From assembly GCF_000251105.1 (NCBI RefSeq), contig NC_017034.1:62001-126000 (forward strand): DNA of 64,000 nt. Reading direction: 5' to 3'. Shown piece by piece: positions 17,362 to 25,657 of this stretch. The stretch's first letter is position 1; each line of letters begins with the position of its first letter. A program made the position numbers and the translations under genes. The DNA comes from Methanocella conradii HZ254. Its GTDB lineage: Archaea; Halobacteriota; Methanocellia; Methanocellales; Methanocellaceae. The notes beneath the pieces are model-generated. The model was not told the origin of the DNA. It searched no databases and saw nothing but the letters and a program-made list of their open reading frames with translations.

Positions 17362-18231
17362 TCACTCCACAATGATCGACTCCACGTCCATCCAGTTCTG
17401 CCGGCTCTTATCGCTCGTGGCTATTTTAATCTTGCCCTGGTCGCGGGTGACGAAGAAGCTTCCGCTTAATATTTCATGGCGGCTATAGCTCTTCTCGGAC
17501 GCGGCGCCCTTTATGATGACCTTTGAAAAGTCGACGTATCCTTCCTTGAATAGGAGGTCTTTAAGGCTTATGCCCGGGGCCACGAACGCCGACTCGAACT
17601 GGTAGTCCCGGTCCTGGCCCGAGTACCCGGTCGTCTTACGGCTATAGACCATATTGCCCATGCCGTCGTCAAGCATCTCTCCGTATGAGATCTCTTTGCC
17701 GTTCAGCGTTATGGAGTCGCCCGCGTCGCCGCCCACGACCACTATTGCCCGGATGTTCTTGGCCCAGACGTTGACTGGCATGTTTGGCCCGAGGACGCGT
17801 ATCGAGTACTCCATGGGCACGAAGATGGTCTCCCCCGTCATTTCGCTCCTATTAAGCGTCATCTCGTAATCGTCGGCGTAAAAAACTAAGCTGTCGAAGT
17901 CGCTCACCCCGTGCGCCTTCAGGAAATCGAAGACTGGCACCCCCCTGGAAGGCACGCCCACGCCATCCTGCTGCTTCAGCGTGATTATATCTACCTGCTT
18001 GAGCTTGAAGATGTCATCCACGACGACGTATTCGTCCTGCGGCGTGTCCCCCGTCAGCAGTATCGTGCCGTTCACGTTCACGTTGGGGGCCACTACGCTG
18101 CCGTGGCCCTCGTGGCACTGCTTGCAATCGAGCTGCGGATTCAAAGCGGAGGACAGGGCGAAGGTGCCCGCCGCCGCCACGATGAGCCCCATCGTAAGCC
18201 CGGCCAGCAGGAACTTATACGCTCGCTCCAT
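17362..18231 (-). CDS. membrane-anchored CxxCH protein with molybdopterin-oxidoreductase-like domains
   Basis: 289 residues. A helix at about 8-30 is followed by CKQCHEGH with C36, C39 and H40, a c-type haem motif on the outside. Two beta-rich modules follow (about 50-170 and 175-289), each with the pattern of the sulfite-oxidase-type fold: a GVPVFDFLKAHGV-like helix, a YADDY/SEKSYSR strand and an Asp/Gly turn. No cysteine equivalent to the Mo ligand is seen. It probably works as a surface electron-transfer or ligand-binding protein. It abuts the phosphatase-like gene and follows a lipoprotein with the same domain. Confidence 0.7.
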   Translation of the reverse strand: MERAYKFLLAGLTMGLIVAAAGTFALSSALNPQLDCKQCHEGHGSVVAPNVNVNGTILLTGDTPQDEYVVVDDIFKLKQVDIITLKQQDGVGVPSRGVPVFDFLKAHGVSDFDSLVFYADDYEMTLNRSEMTGETIFVPMEYSIRVLGPNMPVNVWAKNIRAIVVVGGDAGDSITLNGKEISYGEMLDDGMGNMVYSRKTTGYSGQDRDYQFESAFVAPGISLKDLLFKEGYVDFSKVIIKGAASEKSYSRHEILSGSFFVTRDQGKIKIATSDKSRQNWMDVESIIVE

Positions 18232-18243
18232 GCACCGCCCCGC

Positions 18244-19131
18244 TTATACAAGCTCTATTGTTGCAAGCTTGCTGACCCAGGCGCTGTACGGCTGCGTTGG
18301 CACTACGGCCCTGAGCGTGCCATTCTTCTGGTCGATGGCTATGATGGCGTCCTGGTCCGCCCGCACGTCTGCCAGGCTAAGCGTCTTGTTGTAGCCGTCT
18401 GACGCGACGAATTTTATCTTCGTGGCATTCTTATTGGAATAGTCGTCCAGCAGCTTATTCAGCAATATGCCGGAGACGTTTAGCGTCGTGTTATTCTTGT
18501 AGGGCAGGGAGAGCGACTTGACAGGGTAGGACTGAAGCTTAGACATCTTCAGCCCTATGGGCTTATCCCCGACGCCGGTGATGTTCAGGACGACTTGCTC
18601 AGAGCTTGAGCTTGCCGCCGTGGTGAGCTCTATCTTTACCGGCACCTTCATCCACATCTCCCCCGGCTCGCCTGGTAAGACCAGCTTGATTGAGTTCTTG
18701 TTGACGTTATCGGTCAGCGCCGTCCCGTTCTCCTTGAGGGCGAGGATGGCCTTCTCAACCTGTTCCCTGGTGTACACCTTGCTGTATCCATCCGATGCGG
18801 ATATCTTGAAGTTATACTCGCCGTCCGGCATGCCCGCCTTATTTATGACGTCCATGAGCGGCACGCCAACGTAATCGCCCGTCTTCTCCGTCCCGGCGGA
18901 GTTGACCATGACGACGCCCTTCTTCTCGACGAAGCCCATCGCCTTAATGTCCGCAAAAGTGACCGTCGTCGGGCTTTTGCCCCCTATGATCTCTATCTTA
19001 TAGTTCGGGTTATCTGCGAGGCCAGACTTAAGCCCCGAGTTATCCGTGCTACCTGCCGTGCATCCGCTCATCGCCACGGCGAGCATGACCAGCACAACGA
19101 TCGATATAATACCTAGTTCACATCGCCTCAT
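18244..19131 (-). CDS. lipoprotein with two molybdopterin-oxidoreductase-like beta domains
   Basis: 295 residues. A signal helix (about 8-22) ends in the lipobox MSGC. Module 1 (about 45-165) has YVGVPLMDVINKAG, ISASDGYSKVYTREQ and LVLPGEPGEMWMKVPVKIEL. Module 2 (about 180-295) has LNVSGILLNKLLDDY, VASDGYNKTLSLADV and AVVPTQPYSAWVSKLATIELV. These match the extracytoplasmic molybdopterin-binding oxidoreductase fold without its metal-ligating cysteine. A passive binding role is more likely than catalysis. It is first in a leftward run with the CxxCH and phosphatase-like genes. Confidence 0.75.
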   Translation of the reverse strand: MRRCELGIISIVVLVMLAVAMSGCTAGSTDNSGLKSGLADNPNYKIEIIGGKSPTTVTFADIKAMGFVEKKGVVMVNSAGTEKTGDYVGVPLMDVINKAGMPDGEYNFKISASDGYSKVYTREQVEKAILALKENGTALTDNVNKNSIKLVLPGEPGEMWMKVPVKIELTTAASSSSEQVVLNITGVGDKPIGLKMSKLQSYPVKSLSLPYKNNTTLNVSGILLNKLLDDYSNKNATKIKFVASDGYNKTLSLADVRADQDAIIAIDQKNGTLRAVVPTQPYSAWVSKLATIELV

Positions 19132-19218
19132 TTACCTATCTCCCCATAATCGCTAATATGGTAATAAGCAATGTAACATGTTGTTGTTTCATAATAAATG
19201 TGATGCAATCACATGTGA

Positions 19219-19995
19219 TTACAGCACGAGGTGGCAAAGGACCAGAGCCCCCAGCGCGAAAATGCTTGCGAGCGAGATGAGTGTGTCCGCCAGGCTAAAG
19301 CGCGCCGCCCTCGTGAACGTCCTGTGGCGCATACGGCCGAAGGCCCTGCCCTCCATCGATATGACCAGGGCGTCCACCTTGGAAAGGGCCGAGACGATGA
19401 GCGGCATGAGAGTATACCTCGCCGTCTTAAAAAGACCATTTAGCCCTGCCCTGTCAACTTCAAGCCCCCTCGCCGCCTGGGCATCCCTCACCGTGCTCGC
19501 CTCCTCCTCGAACACCGGCATAAACCTTATGGCTGTCACGAGCATGAACCCGAAGCGGTAAGGCAGGCCCGCCCTCATAAGGGCGTATGCAAGCTCATTA
19601 GGGTCTGTGGTAAAGATGAAGAGCGCGCTTCCCATGATAACTGTGAGAAAGCGTAAAGCTATGATGAGCCCGCTATATACGCCTCCCGTCGTGACTTCAA
19701 TGCTGAAAAAGATTAGAGGGACGCTTAAGATGGCCTCGCCGCCCTTCGTGAACACGGCCTGGACGGCGACGATAAGGGCGGCGAAAAGCACGAAATACTT
19801 AGACGTCACGAGGGATAAAAGCGCCCTCGATTTAAGCGATACCATTAAAAGGAGCATTACGATGAAAATTGATGCTTCGGCCTCCAGGCTATTTACAAGA
19901 AAGATGGAAACGCTGTAGGCGATGAGCGCGATAAGCTTGGTAAGCGGGTTGAGCCTGTGAAGTAGAGAGGAGCCCTGCTCATACCTAATTCTCAT
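19219..19995 (-). CDS. ecfT: ECF transporter transmembrane (T) component
   Basis: 258 residues from ATG 19995 (MRIRYEQGSSLLHRLNPLTKL); longer in-frame extensions run inside the ATPase gene and are rejected. Five or six membrane helices with the CbiQ/EcfT pattern are seen. The coupling motifs that grip the ATPases appear as AQAARGLEVD and SMEGRAFGR, variants of the A-R-G signatures. It links the two ATPase domains to the substrate-binding S component encoded two genes upstream. It overlaps the ATPase gene by 11 bases. Confidence 0.9.
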   Translation of the reverse strand: MRIRYEQGSSLLHRLNPLTKLIALIAYSVSIFLVNSLEAEASIFIVMLLLMVSLKSRALLSLVTSKYFVLFAALIVAVQAVFTKGGEAILSVPLIFFSIEVTTGGVYSGLIIALRFLTVIMGSALFIFTTDPNELAYALMRAGLPYRFGFMLVTAIRFMPVFEEEASTVRDAQAARGLEVDRAGLNGLFKTARYTLMPLIVSALSKVDALVISMEGRAFGRMRHRTFTRAARFSLADTLISLASIFALGALVLCHLVL

Positions 19996-21457
19996 CAAGG
20001 CCGCCCTCCGGCACATAGTCGGTAAGGCCCATCGCCCTGATTTGCACGGCTGCCTCCTCGGGCGTATCGTCAACGAGCACTTTGCCATCCTTAAGCAGTA
20101 CGATCCTGTCGCAGTATTTGTAGACTGAATCGATGTCATGCGAGACCAGGATGATGGCCTTGCCATCCTCTTTCAGGCGTAAAAGCTCGGCGCGCATGCG
20201 GGCCACGTTGGCGTAGTCCTGCCCCACGAAAGGCTCGTCGAGCAGGATAAGCGCAGGGCCATGCGGCAGGATCGAGCACAGGTTCAGCCTGCGCTTCTCG
20301 CCGAAGCTCAGGCCCAGAGGATGTGCCTTCGCATAGCAGGCCAGCCCGTAGCGCTCAAGCGCCCCCATCACCAGCGTCTCATGCCCGCCCAATCCCAGGT
20401 TCCTTGAGGCGAACGCGGCCTCATCATACACCGTTTTCTCGAAGATCTGGTGGTTCGGGTTCTGGAACACCAGCCCGCAGCGCCTCGCCATCCCCGAAGC
20501 CCTCGCCCTCGCGGGGTCAAGGCCGAGCACGGTAACCTTCCCGGAGTCGTACCCGTGAAGCCCCATGAGGATTCTGAGGAGCGTCGTCTTCCCCGACCCG
20601 TTAGGGCCTATGATGCCCAGGACCTCCGAAGGGTATGCCTTCAGGTCGACGCCGTGGAGCACCTCGACTCCGCCGTATGAGGCTCGAAGGCCGGACACCT
20701 CGACTGCCGGCTTTCTATCTCCCGCAGGCTTAGGCCTGGCATGCATCGGCCGCCCGTAATTACGGCAAATGGCGTCATCGGGCACGCCGTCGGCGACGAC
20801 CCGGCCAGAGTCCATGACTACAAGCCTGTCTGCCAGCCTCATGAGCCTATTCAGCTTATGCTCGATCACTATGATAGTCATCCCCGTCTCAGCCCTCAAG
20901 CGCTCGATGGCCGACAGGACCGAGGAGGCGCAGGACGGGTCGAGGCTCGACGTGGGCTCATCCAGGATGAGCGCCTTAGGGCGCATGGCAAGCATCGAGG
21001 CAATGGCCACCCGCTGCTTCTCGCCGCCTGAAAGCTCGTATACCTGCCTGTCCTTGAGGTGGATGGCCCCGACAAGGGCTAATGACTCATCTACCCTTTT
21101 TAGCACCTCTTCGACGCCTAACCCCAGGTTCTCGGGGCCGAAGGACACCTCGTCGCTCACGTTCAGCGTGCATAGCTGTGACTCAGGGTCCTGCTGCACG
21201 ATACAAATCGTAGAGGCCAGCTCTGAAAGGCTGGCCTCAGCAGTCGACCGGCCGTCCACGGTCACCGAGCCCTGCATCCGTCCCTGGAAAACGTGGGGGA
21301 TGTATCCGCCCATCGCCAGCGCCAGAGTGGACTTGCCGCACCCGGAGGGGCCTGTTATGGCGACAAACTCCCCATCCCCTATGTCCAGGCTAACCCTGTC
21401 AAGCGCCTTCCTTTCGGAGCTGAAAAATGAGAAGGACAGGCCTTTTACTGATATCAT
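19985..21457 (-). CDS. ECF transporter ATPase, two ABC domains in one chain
   Basis: 490 residues. Domain 1 has Walker A GPSGCGKST (about 37-45), signature LSGGEKQRVAIASMLA and Walker B LILDEPTSSLDPS. Domain 2 has Walker A GPNGSGKTT (near 284), signature LSFGEKRRLNLCSIL and Walker B LILLDEPFVGQD. It replaces the separate EcfA and EcfA' subunits of most ECF systems, like YkoD of the YkoEDC thiamine-precursor system. The domain 2 signature (SFGEK) departs slightly from SGGQ. It powers import with EcfT and the S component. Confidence 0.92.
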   Translation of the reverse strand: MISVKGLSFSFFSSERKALDRVSLDIGDGEFVAITGPSGCGKSTLALAMGGYIPHVFQGRMQGSVTVDGRSTAEASLSELASTICIVQQDPESQLCTLNVSDEVSFGPENLGLGVEEVLKRVDESLALVGAIHLKDRQVYELSGGEKQRVAIASMLAMRPKALILDEPTSSLDPSCASSVLSAIERLRAETGMTIIVIEHKLNRLMRLADRLVVMDSGRVVADGVPDDAICRNYGRPMHARPKPAGDRKPAVEVSGLRASYGGVEVLHGVDLKAYPSEVLGIIGPNGSGKTTLLRILMGLHGYDSGKVTVLGLDPARARASGMARRCGLVFQNPNHQIFEKTVYDEAAFASRNLGLGGHETLVMGALERYGLACYAKAHPLGLSFGEKRRLNLCSILPHGPALILLDEPFVGQDYANVARMRAELLRLKEDGKAIILVSHDIDSVYKYCDRIVLLKDGKVLVDDTPEEAAVQIRAMGLTDYVPEGGLDEN

Positions 21458-21463
21458 GCACTA

Positions 21464-21898
21464 TCAGGTGACCTCGATCGAAGTGACCATTTCCACCCAC
21501 TTCCCGCCGGGGTACCCCTTCGCCACGACCCTCACCGTATCATTATCGTTAATGAGGATGACGTCGTCGGATGCTGTTATGTTGGACAGCTCGAACGCCT
21601 GCCTGTACCCATCTGACGCTGAGATGGTTATCTGGGTGGCGCCGCCTTTGACGCCCGCATCCTTAAGCACCGCCCTGAGCGGCACGCCGGTATAATCCCT
21701 GGCCGGCAGGTGAGTGACCTCGCCGTCCAGCCTGGCGTTTATCGTCACCATCTTATCCTTATAATCGTTCAAATCATAGGTCCCGGGCCTTTCTACCTGC
21801 CCCTTAACCTCAAACGTCAGCCCCTTCTGTGAGGCGCAGCCCAGGGCCGCAGCCGATATCACTATCAACGCGAGCATTATGCCAGCTCTTTTCATCAT
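21464..21898 (-). CDS. lipoprotein with one molybdopterin-oxidoreductase-like domain
   Basis: 144 residues. A signal helix ends in the lipobox ALGC near residue 20. A single module follows with TINARLDGEVTHLPARDYTG, VPLRAVLKDAGV, ISASDGYRQAFELSNI and VAKGYPGGKWVEMVTSIEV. It is very similar to the C-terminal domain of the S component next door, where TINARLDG-VTHLPA is nearly identical, so the two arose by duplication. It lies six bases before the ATPase gene and probably acts as an outside ligand-capture subunit of this ECF transporter. That role is inferred. Confidence 0.78.
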   Translation of the reverse strand: MMKRAGIMLALIVISAAALGCASQKGLTFEVKGQVERPGTYDLNDYKDKMVTINARLDGEVTHLPARDYTGVPLRAVLKDAGVKGGATQITISASDGYRQAFELSNITASDDVILINDNDTVRVVAKGYPGGKWVEMVTSIEVT

Positions 21899-21904
21899 CG
21901 CACC

Positions 21905-22927
21905 TCAATACACCTTTATCATTTTCAGCCCGCTCACCCATAGCTGTCCCGGGTATCCCCTGGCGACGAGCCGGAGGGAGCCGTCCTCCTGCGCTATAAT
22001 CAGGTCGTCATCCTCCATGGCCTCCGATACGTTTAGCGTCTGCGTATAGCCGTCGGAGCCTACGAAGTCTACCATTGTGGCATCCGGCCCTATTCGGGCA
22101 TCCTCTAGCACATATCGTACTGGCAGGCCCGTGTAGTTCTGCGCTGGCAGGTGCGTGACCGCCCCATCAAGCCTGGCGTTTATCGTCACAAAGTAGGGGG
22201 AGTATGCGGGCTGGTAATAGTCCTTAGCGTACGCAACGTCGCCCATCACCGTGAACTGAAGCGGGTCACCCTTGAGGCGTACCAATGCAAAATAGTATAT
22301 CGCTGAGAAGGCGATGGCAAGCACAAACAGTACCGCCAGCGCCCTGGCCAGGGTGAACCTGGAGGCCTTTTTTTGTTTTATCTCCCTACGCACAATCCCT
22401 GCGTCCTCGAGGCTGTCTACTATACCGATGCCGAAATACCCTGCGAATACCGCCCCGGAAAAGATCGAGAGAAGGCTGACCGCCCCAAATAAGAAGACGT
22501 TATCAAACACCTGGTTAGCCAATTGCTGGGCAAGCACGTATGCGAAAGCCCCCATAGCCCCGCCAGCCATGTAAGAAAGGCCCCTATACTTCTTAAAGGG
22601 CCAGAAGCCTATCTCGGTAAAGATGCCCTCGACCAGCGAGAAGAATGCCACGAACAGGCCCAGGTGGCTCCCCGAGATGAACTCTACAAAGCCCTTGAGC
22701 GCCCCTCCCAGGATGCCCGAGCCCTTTTTACCGGTAAGGGCCAGGATGAGGATGAGCCAGAGTATGTGGAGGCCTGCGACGACCTGCCCCGCCCCATATG
22801 GCACGCCCACAAGCCGGTTGATGACGTTGGCAAGATAGCCTACGTAGGTTGACATCACGCCCCCAAGCGATGCCAGGATGGCTATCGTCAAAAGGTCCCT
22901 GGTCGTGAAATAGTACTTCGGAGCCAT
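21905..22927 (-). CDS. ECF transporter S component (YkoE-like) fused to an extracytoplasmic beta domain
   Basis: 340 residues. The N-terminal six-helix part (about 10-215) resembles YkoE-type S components for thiamine precursors: TTRDLLTIAILASLGG, GAGQVVAGLHILWLILILAL and FSLVEGIFTEIGFWPFKKYRG. A charged linker and a further helix lead to a C-terminal module (about 235-340) of the same molybdopterin-oxidoreductase-like type as the adjacent lipoprotein, placed outside. S components normally end after their helices, so the fusion is unusual. The ligand may be a thiamine precursor or something specific to this island. Confidence 0.82.
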   Translation of the reverse strand: MAPKYYFTTRDLLTIAILASLGGVMSTYVGYLANVINRLVGVPYGAGQVVAGLHILWLILILALTGKKGSGILGGALKGFVEFISGSHLGLFVAFFSLVEGIFTEIGFWPFKKYRGLSYMAGGAMGAFAYVLAQQLANQVFDNVFLFGAVSLLSIFSGAVFAGYFGIGIVDSLEDAGIVRREIKQKKASRFTLARALAVLFVLAIAFSAIYYFALVRLKGDPLQFTVMGDVAYAKDYYQPAYSPYFVTINARLDGAVTHLPAQNYTGLPVRYVLEDARIGPDATMVDFVGSDGYTQTLNVSEAMEDDDLIIAQEDGSLRLVARGYPGQLWVSGLKMIKVY

Positions 22928-23018
22928 GCTACACCGTAATTTATTTTAGTTAACAATGATTTTTTATGTAATCGGTTATAATCCAGGAAGAGAATATAAA
23001 GCTTTTGAGGGGTCGCCA

Positions 23019-23777
23019 ATGGATGCTTTAATGCTGGGATGTGCCGGGGCGTTTCTCGCGTTCATGCTTGCCGCAGGTAAAGGGCGGTTGCCCAGGTATT
23101 TCTCCTTCGCAGGATGCTTGCTCTTATTTGCGTCGCTGGGCATGAGGTGGTACATGCTGGGCAGGCCGCCGTGGGCGACGCTGTATGAGACGGCGGCTAT
23201 ATTGGCCCTGGTTACCGGGATAGCTGCCGCATACTGGTACATGAAAGGAGAGACTCGGGCGCTATACACGCCCCTGGCGGCTATCACCGTGCTAATCACC
23301 GCATTCTCGGCCGCCTCGTGGAAAGATGGCATGGCCATATCGCCAGCGCTAGACAGCGGATGGCTCCTAATACACGTGCCGTTGGCCATCCTTTCGTACG
23401 GCATGTTCGCCATATCATGCGTTGCATCTATAGCCCTCATAGCTCTCTGTATCCTTAATGGCAAAGATGAGCAGGCCCTAAAAAAGCTTGATTCAGTATC
23501 CCATGCATGCATAGCCGTCGGCCTGGCGCTCCTGATGGCCGGCATCATCATGGGCGCCCTATGGGCTAAGGCCGCGTGGGGTTCCTATTGGTCCTGGGAC
23601 CCCAAGGAGACCTGGTCTCTCATCACGGCGGCCATATACGCAGCATACCTCATCGTAAGAAAAACAGGAATAAGTGCAGAGGACGCCGCTTTCCTCTCCT
23701 TATTGGGCTTCATGGCCATGCTGTTCACGTACCTTGGAGTATCATACATCATACCAGGGCTGCACAGCTATGCCTAG
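23019..23777 (+). CDS. ccsA: cytochrome c biogenesis protein CcsA/CcmC family
   Basis: 252 residues from ATG 23019, six bases after AGGGG; a longer frame to 22956 lacks a ribosome site. About eight membrane helices carry the haem-handling tryptophan-rich motif WGSYWSWDPKETW and histidines in flanking loops (LIHVP, SHACIAV). The family presents haem to apocytochromes outside the membrane. It is divergent from the ECF operon and within 5-9 kb of two genes that encode CxxCH proteins, its plausible clients. No CcsB/ResB, CcmE or CcmF partner is seen. Confidence 0.88.
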   Translation: MDALMLGCAGAFLAFMLAAGKGRLPRYFSFAGCLLLFASLGMRWYMLGRPPWATLYETAAILALVTGIAAAYWYMKGETRALYTPLAAITVLITAFSAASWKDGMAISPALDSGWLLIHVPLAILSYGMFAISCVASIALIALCILNGKDEQALKKLDSVSHACIAVGLALLMAGIIMGALWAKAAWGSYWSWDPKETWSLITAAIYAAYLIVRKTGISAEDAAFLSLLGFMAMLFTYLGVSYIIPGLHSYA

Positions 23778-24301
23778 CTCATCAGTGTCTCGAAAGCCCT
23801 CGCCTTACGCAGGAACACGTCCGCCTCCTCGTAGCGCCCGAGGGCGTGAAGGATGACCGCCTTATTGACGTAGGCATCGGCGTACCTGTTATCTATAGCG
23901 ATTGCCGCCTCGATGCACTTCAGCGCCTCCTCGTCCCGGCCCAGGCCATACAACGCTATTCCCTTATTATTCAAGGCCTCCTTGTCCACCGGGTTAAGCT
24001 TCAAAACCTGGTCAAAGCACTTGATGGCATCCTCGTTCCTGCCACAGCCCACGAACATTATGCCCTTATAGTTTATCGCATCCCTGTACTCAGGATCTAT
24101 CGCCAGAATGGCGTCGAGCAAGCGTATGACCTCATTAAAATGTTCAATAGCCCTCCCATAGTCCTCGGACTCGCCTATCTCGAACGACTCGTTCTTAGAC
24201 ACCGCCGCCCTGAACATCTCATCCAGATCCGCCTTGCCCTGCGCGGCCTTCTTCCTGGCCGGCGCCTTCTCTGCCTTTGCCGACTTTTTCTCCTTAGCCA
24301 T
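23774..24301 (-). CDS. TPR-repeat protein
   Basis: 175 residues from ATG 24301 (MAKEKKSAKAEK); GGTGGG lies just upstream. A Lys/Ala-rich tail (1-30) precedes at least three tetratricopeptide repeats: DAINYKGIMFVGCGRNEDAIKCFDQVLKLNP, then similar units ending in EAALKCIEAA-like and EADVFLRKA-like helices. It is a protein-protein scaffold; the partner is unknown. The 3' end overlaps ccsA by four bases in convergent orientation. Confidence 0.85.
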   Translation of the reverse strand: MAKEKKSAKAEKAPARKKAAQGKADLDEMFRAAVSKNESFEIGESEDYGRAIEHFNEVIRLLDAILAIDPEYRDAINYKGIMFVGCGRNEDAIKCFDQVLKLNPVDKEALNNKGIALYGLGRDEEALKCIEAAIAIDNRYADAYVNKAVILHALGRYEEADVFLRKARAFETLMS

Positions 24302-24425
24302 GTTCCCACCCACTTTCTATCCTAGTTAATAAGCCATATGGCATAAACCTTCCCGATGCCTTTTGCAAAGCCCGCATTGCCATAAAAAACATCTATAGCC
24401 TCAAAAAGCCCTTCATTTAGCATAA

Positions 24426-24434
24426 CTTATATAT
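24426..24434 (+). promoter_or_regulatory. TATA box of the histone gene
   Basis: CTTATATATA-type element about 65 bases upstream of the histone start. The strong ribosome site GGAGGTGG follows at 24486-24493. Confidence 0.6.
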
Positions 24435-24496
24435 AGAGCGGTTTTTAACTAATATGTAATCAAATAATCCCCTATTTTCGAGATAGGAGGTGGAAT

Positions 24497-24709
24497 ATGA
24501 TGAAAGAGCTTCCCGTTGCTTCAGTTGACAGGATTATAAGGAATGCGGGCGCTGACAGGGTCAGCGAGGACGCCAAGGAGGCGCTGGCCGCCATACTCGA
24601 GGACTACGGCATGAAGGTCTCGGTTGAGGCGATAAAGCTGTGTAAGCATGCTGGCCGTAAGACCGTCAAGGAAGAGGACATCAAGCTGGCTTCGCAGAGG
24701 CTTCACTAA
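24497..24709 (+). CDS. archaeal histone (HMf family)
   Basis: 70 residues, a single histone fold without tails: ELPVASVDRIIRNAGADRVS, AKEALAAILEDYGMKVSVEA, KLCKHAGRKTVKEEDIKLA. It packages DNA as dimers and extended hypernucleosomes. The ATG at 24497 is followed by a second ATG; either may be used. Strong TATA and ribosome-binding elements fit an abundant protein. Monocistronic. Confidence 0.96.
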   Translation: MMKELPVASVDRIIRNAGADRVSEDAKEALAAILEDYGMKVSVEAIKLCKHAGRKTVKEEDIKLASQRLH

Positions 24710-24738
24710 GGCGGGGCCGCTTTTCTTTTTATATTGTT

Positions 24739-25632
24739 TTAGCTTGAATGCCTTTTTTCTATGCCTTTAATCAGCGCCGTTATGGTATCGTTGCGCGGCG
24801 TAGGGATTCCGGCAGCCCGGCCAAGCTCGCAAACCTTACCATTCAAGGCGTCTATCTCAGTCCTCTTGCCCCTCGTGACGTCCTGGAGCATGGAGGAGCG
24901 GTTGTTGTAGGTATCCCTCATGACCTTGAAGGCGTTCTCCACCGGGTCGATGCTGGTTTTTATGCCGAGGGCCTTTGATACCATGCTCGCCTCGTCCACG
25001 ATTTCCGCCGCAAGGGCCTCTAGCTCGGGTATCTCGAGTATGGCTCCATTGTTAAGGCCGGTGAGGGCCGTTATGGGGTTTATGGCGATGTTGGCGTACA
25101 ATTTTTCCCATTGGGCAGCTCTTATGTCCGGCGTGATGCGCGCCATCAATCCGGCCTTCTCGAGGGCTTCCTTTGCCACGTCCAGCCTTTTCTGCACTTC
25201 CGGCTCGACGGAGCCCAGCACGGTCTCGGTGTAGCCCGACAGCCTCACCTTTCCAGGCTCCAGGAAGGTAACTCCGCTATACGACACTCCTGCCGCCACA
25301 TGGCCCTTCCCCAGTATGGATGCGGCCATCTCGTCGCCGCCCAGCCCGTTGTGGATGACGACGACCAGCGTGTCGGGCTCTACATGGATGCCTCTGGCAG
25401 CGGAGCCAATATCATAAGTTTTTACAGTGACGAAAATAAGGTCGGATGGTGGAGGCCTGGCCGCTATCCTGGGATGAGCAGTCCTTTCGAGCAGGCCCGT
25501 CACATGGACGCCCCTGCCCAATGCCTCTACGTCTCTCTCGCGGCACACCAGCGTGACGTCCTGCCCCGATGACGAGAGCATGGCGCTGTAAAAGGTTCCA
25601 AGCGCGCCCGCGCCAATGACCGAAATCCTCAT
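24739..25632 (-). CDS. panE: 2-dehydropantoate 2-reductase
   Basis: 297 residues. NADPH-dependent reduction of ketopantoate to pantoate, the branched-chain precursor of coenzyme A in archaea. The N-terminal Rossmann motif GAGALGTFYSAML is at residues 7-19. VVIHNGLGGDE, GVSYSGVTFLEPGKV, and the catalytic lysine in WEKLYANIAINPITALTG with SMLQDVTRGKRTEIDALNG follow in family order. Full length. It is close to the convergent histone gene, and hflX ends 26 bases upstream. Confidence 0.9.
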   Translation of the reverse strand: MRISVIGAGALGTFYSAMLSSSGQDVTLVCRERDVEALGRGVHVTGLLERTAHPRIAARPPPSDLIFVTVKTYDIGSAARGIHVEPDTLVVVIHNGLGGDEMAASILGKGHVAAGVSYSGVTFLEPGKVRLSGYTETVLGSVEPEVQKRLDVAKEALEKAGLMARITPDIRAAQWEKLYANIAINPITALTGLNNGAILEIPELEALAAEIVDEASMVSKALGIKTSIDPVENAFKVMRDTYNNRSSMLQDVTRGKRTEIDALNGKVCELGRAAGIPTPRNDTITALIKGIEKRHSS

Positions 25633-25657
25633 ACCTATAAAGTAAGCCTGGGCAATA

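Noticed and set aside
19996..20166. N-terminal extension of ecfT
   Set aside because: The added residues lie within the ATPase gene in another frame and have random character; the EcfT-like sequence starts at 19995.
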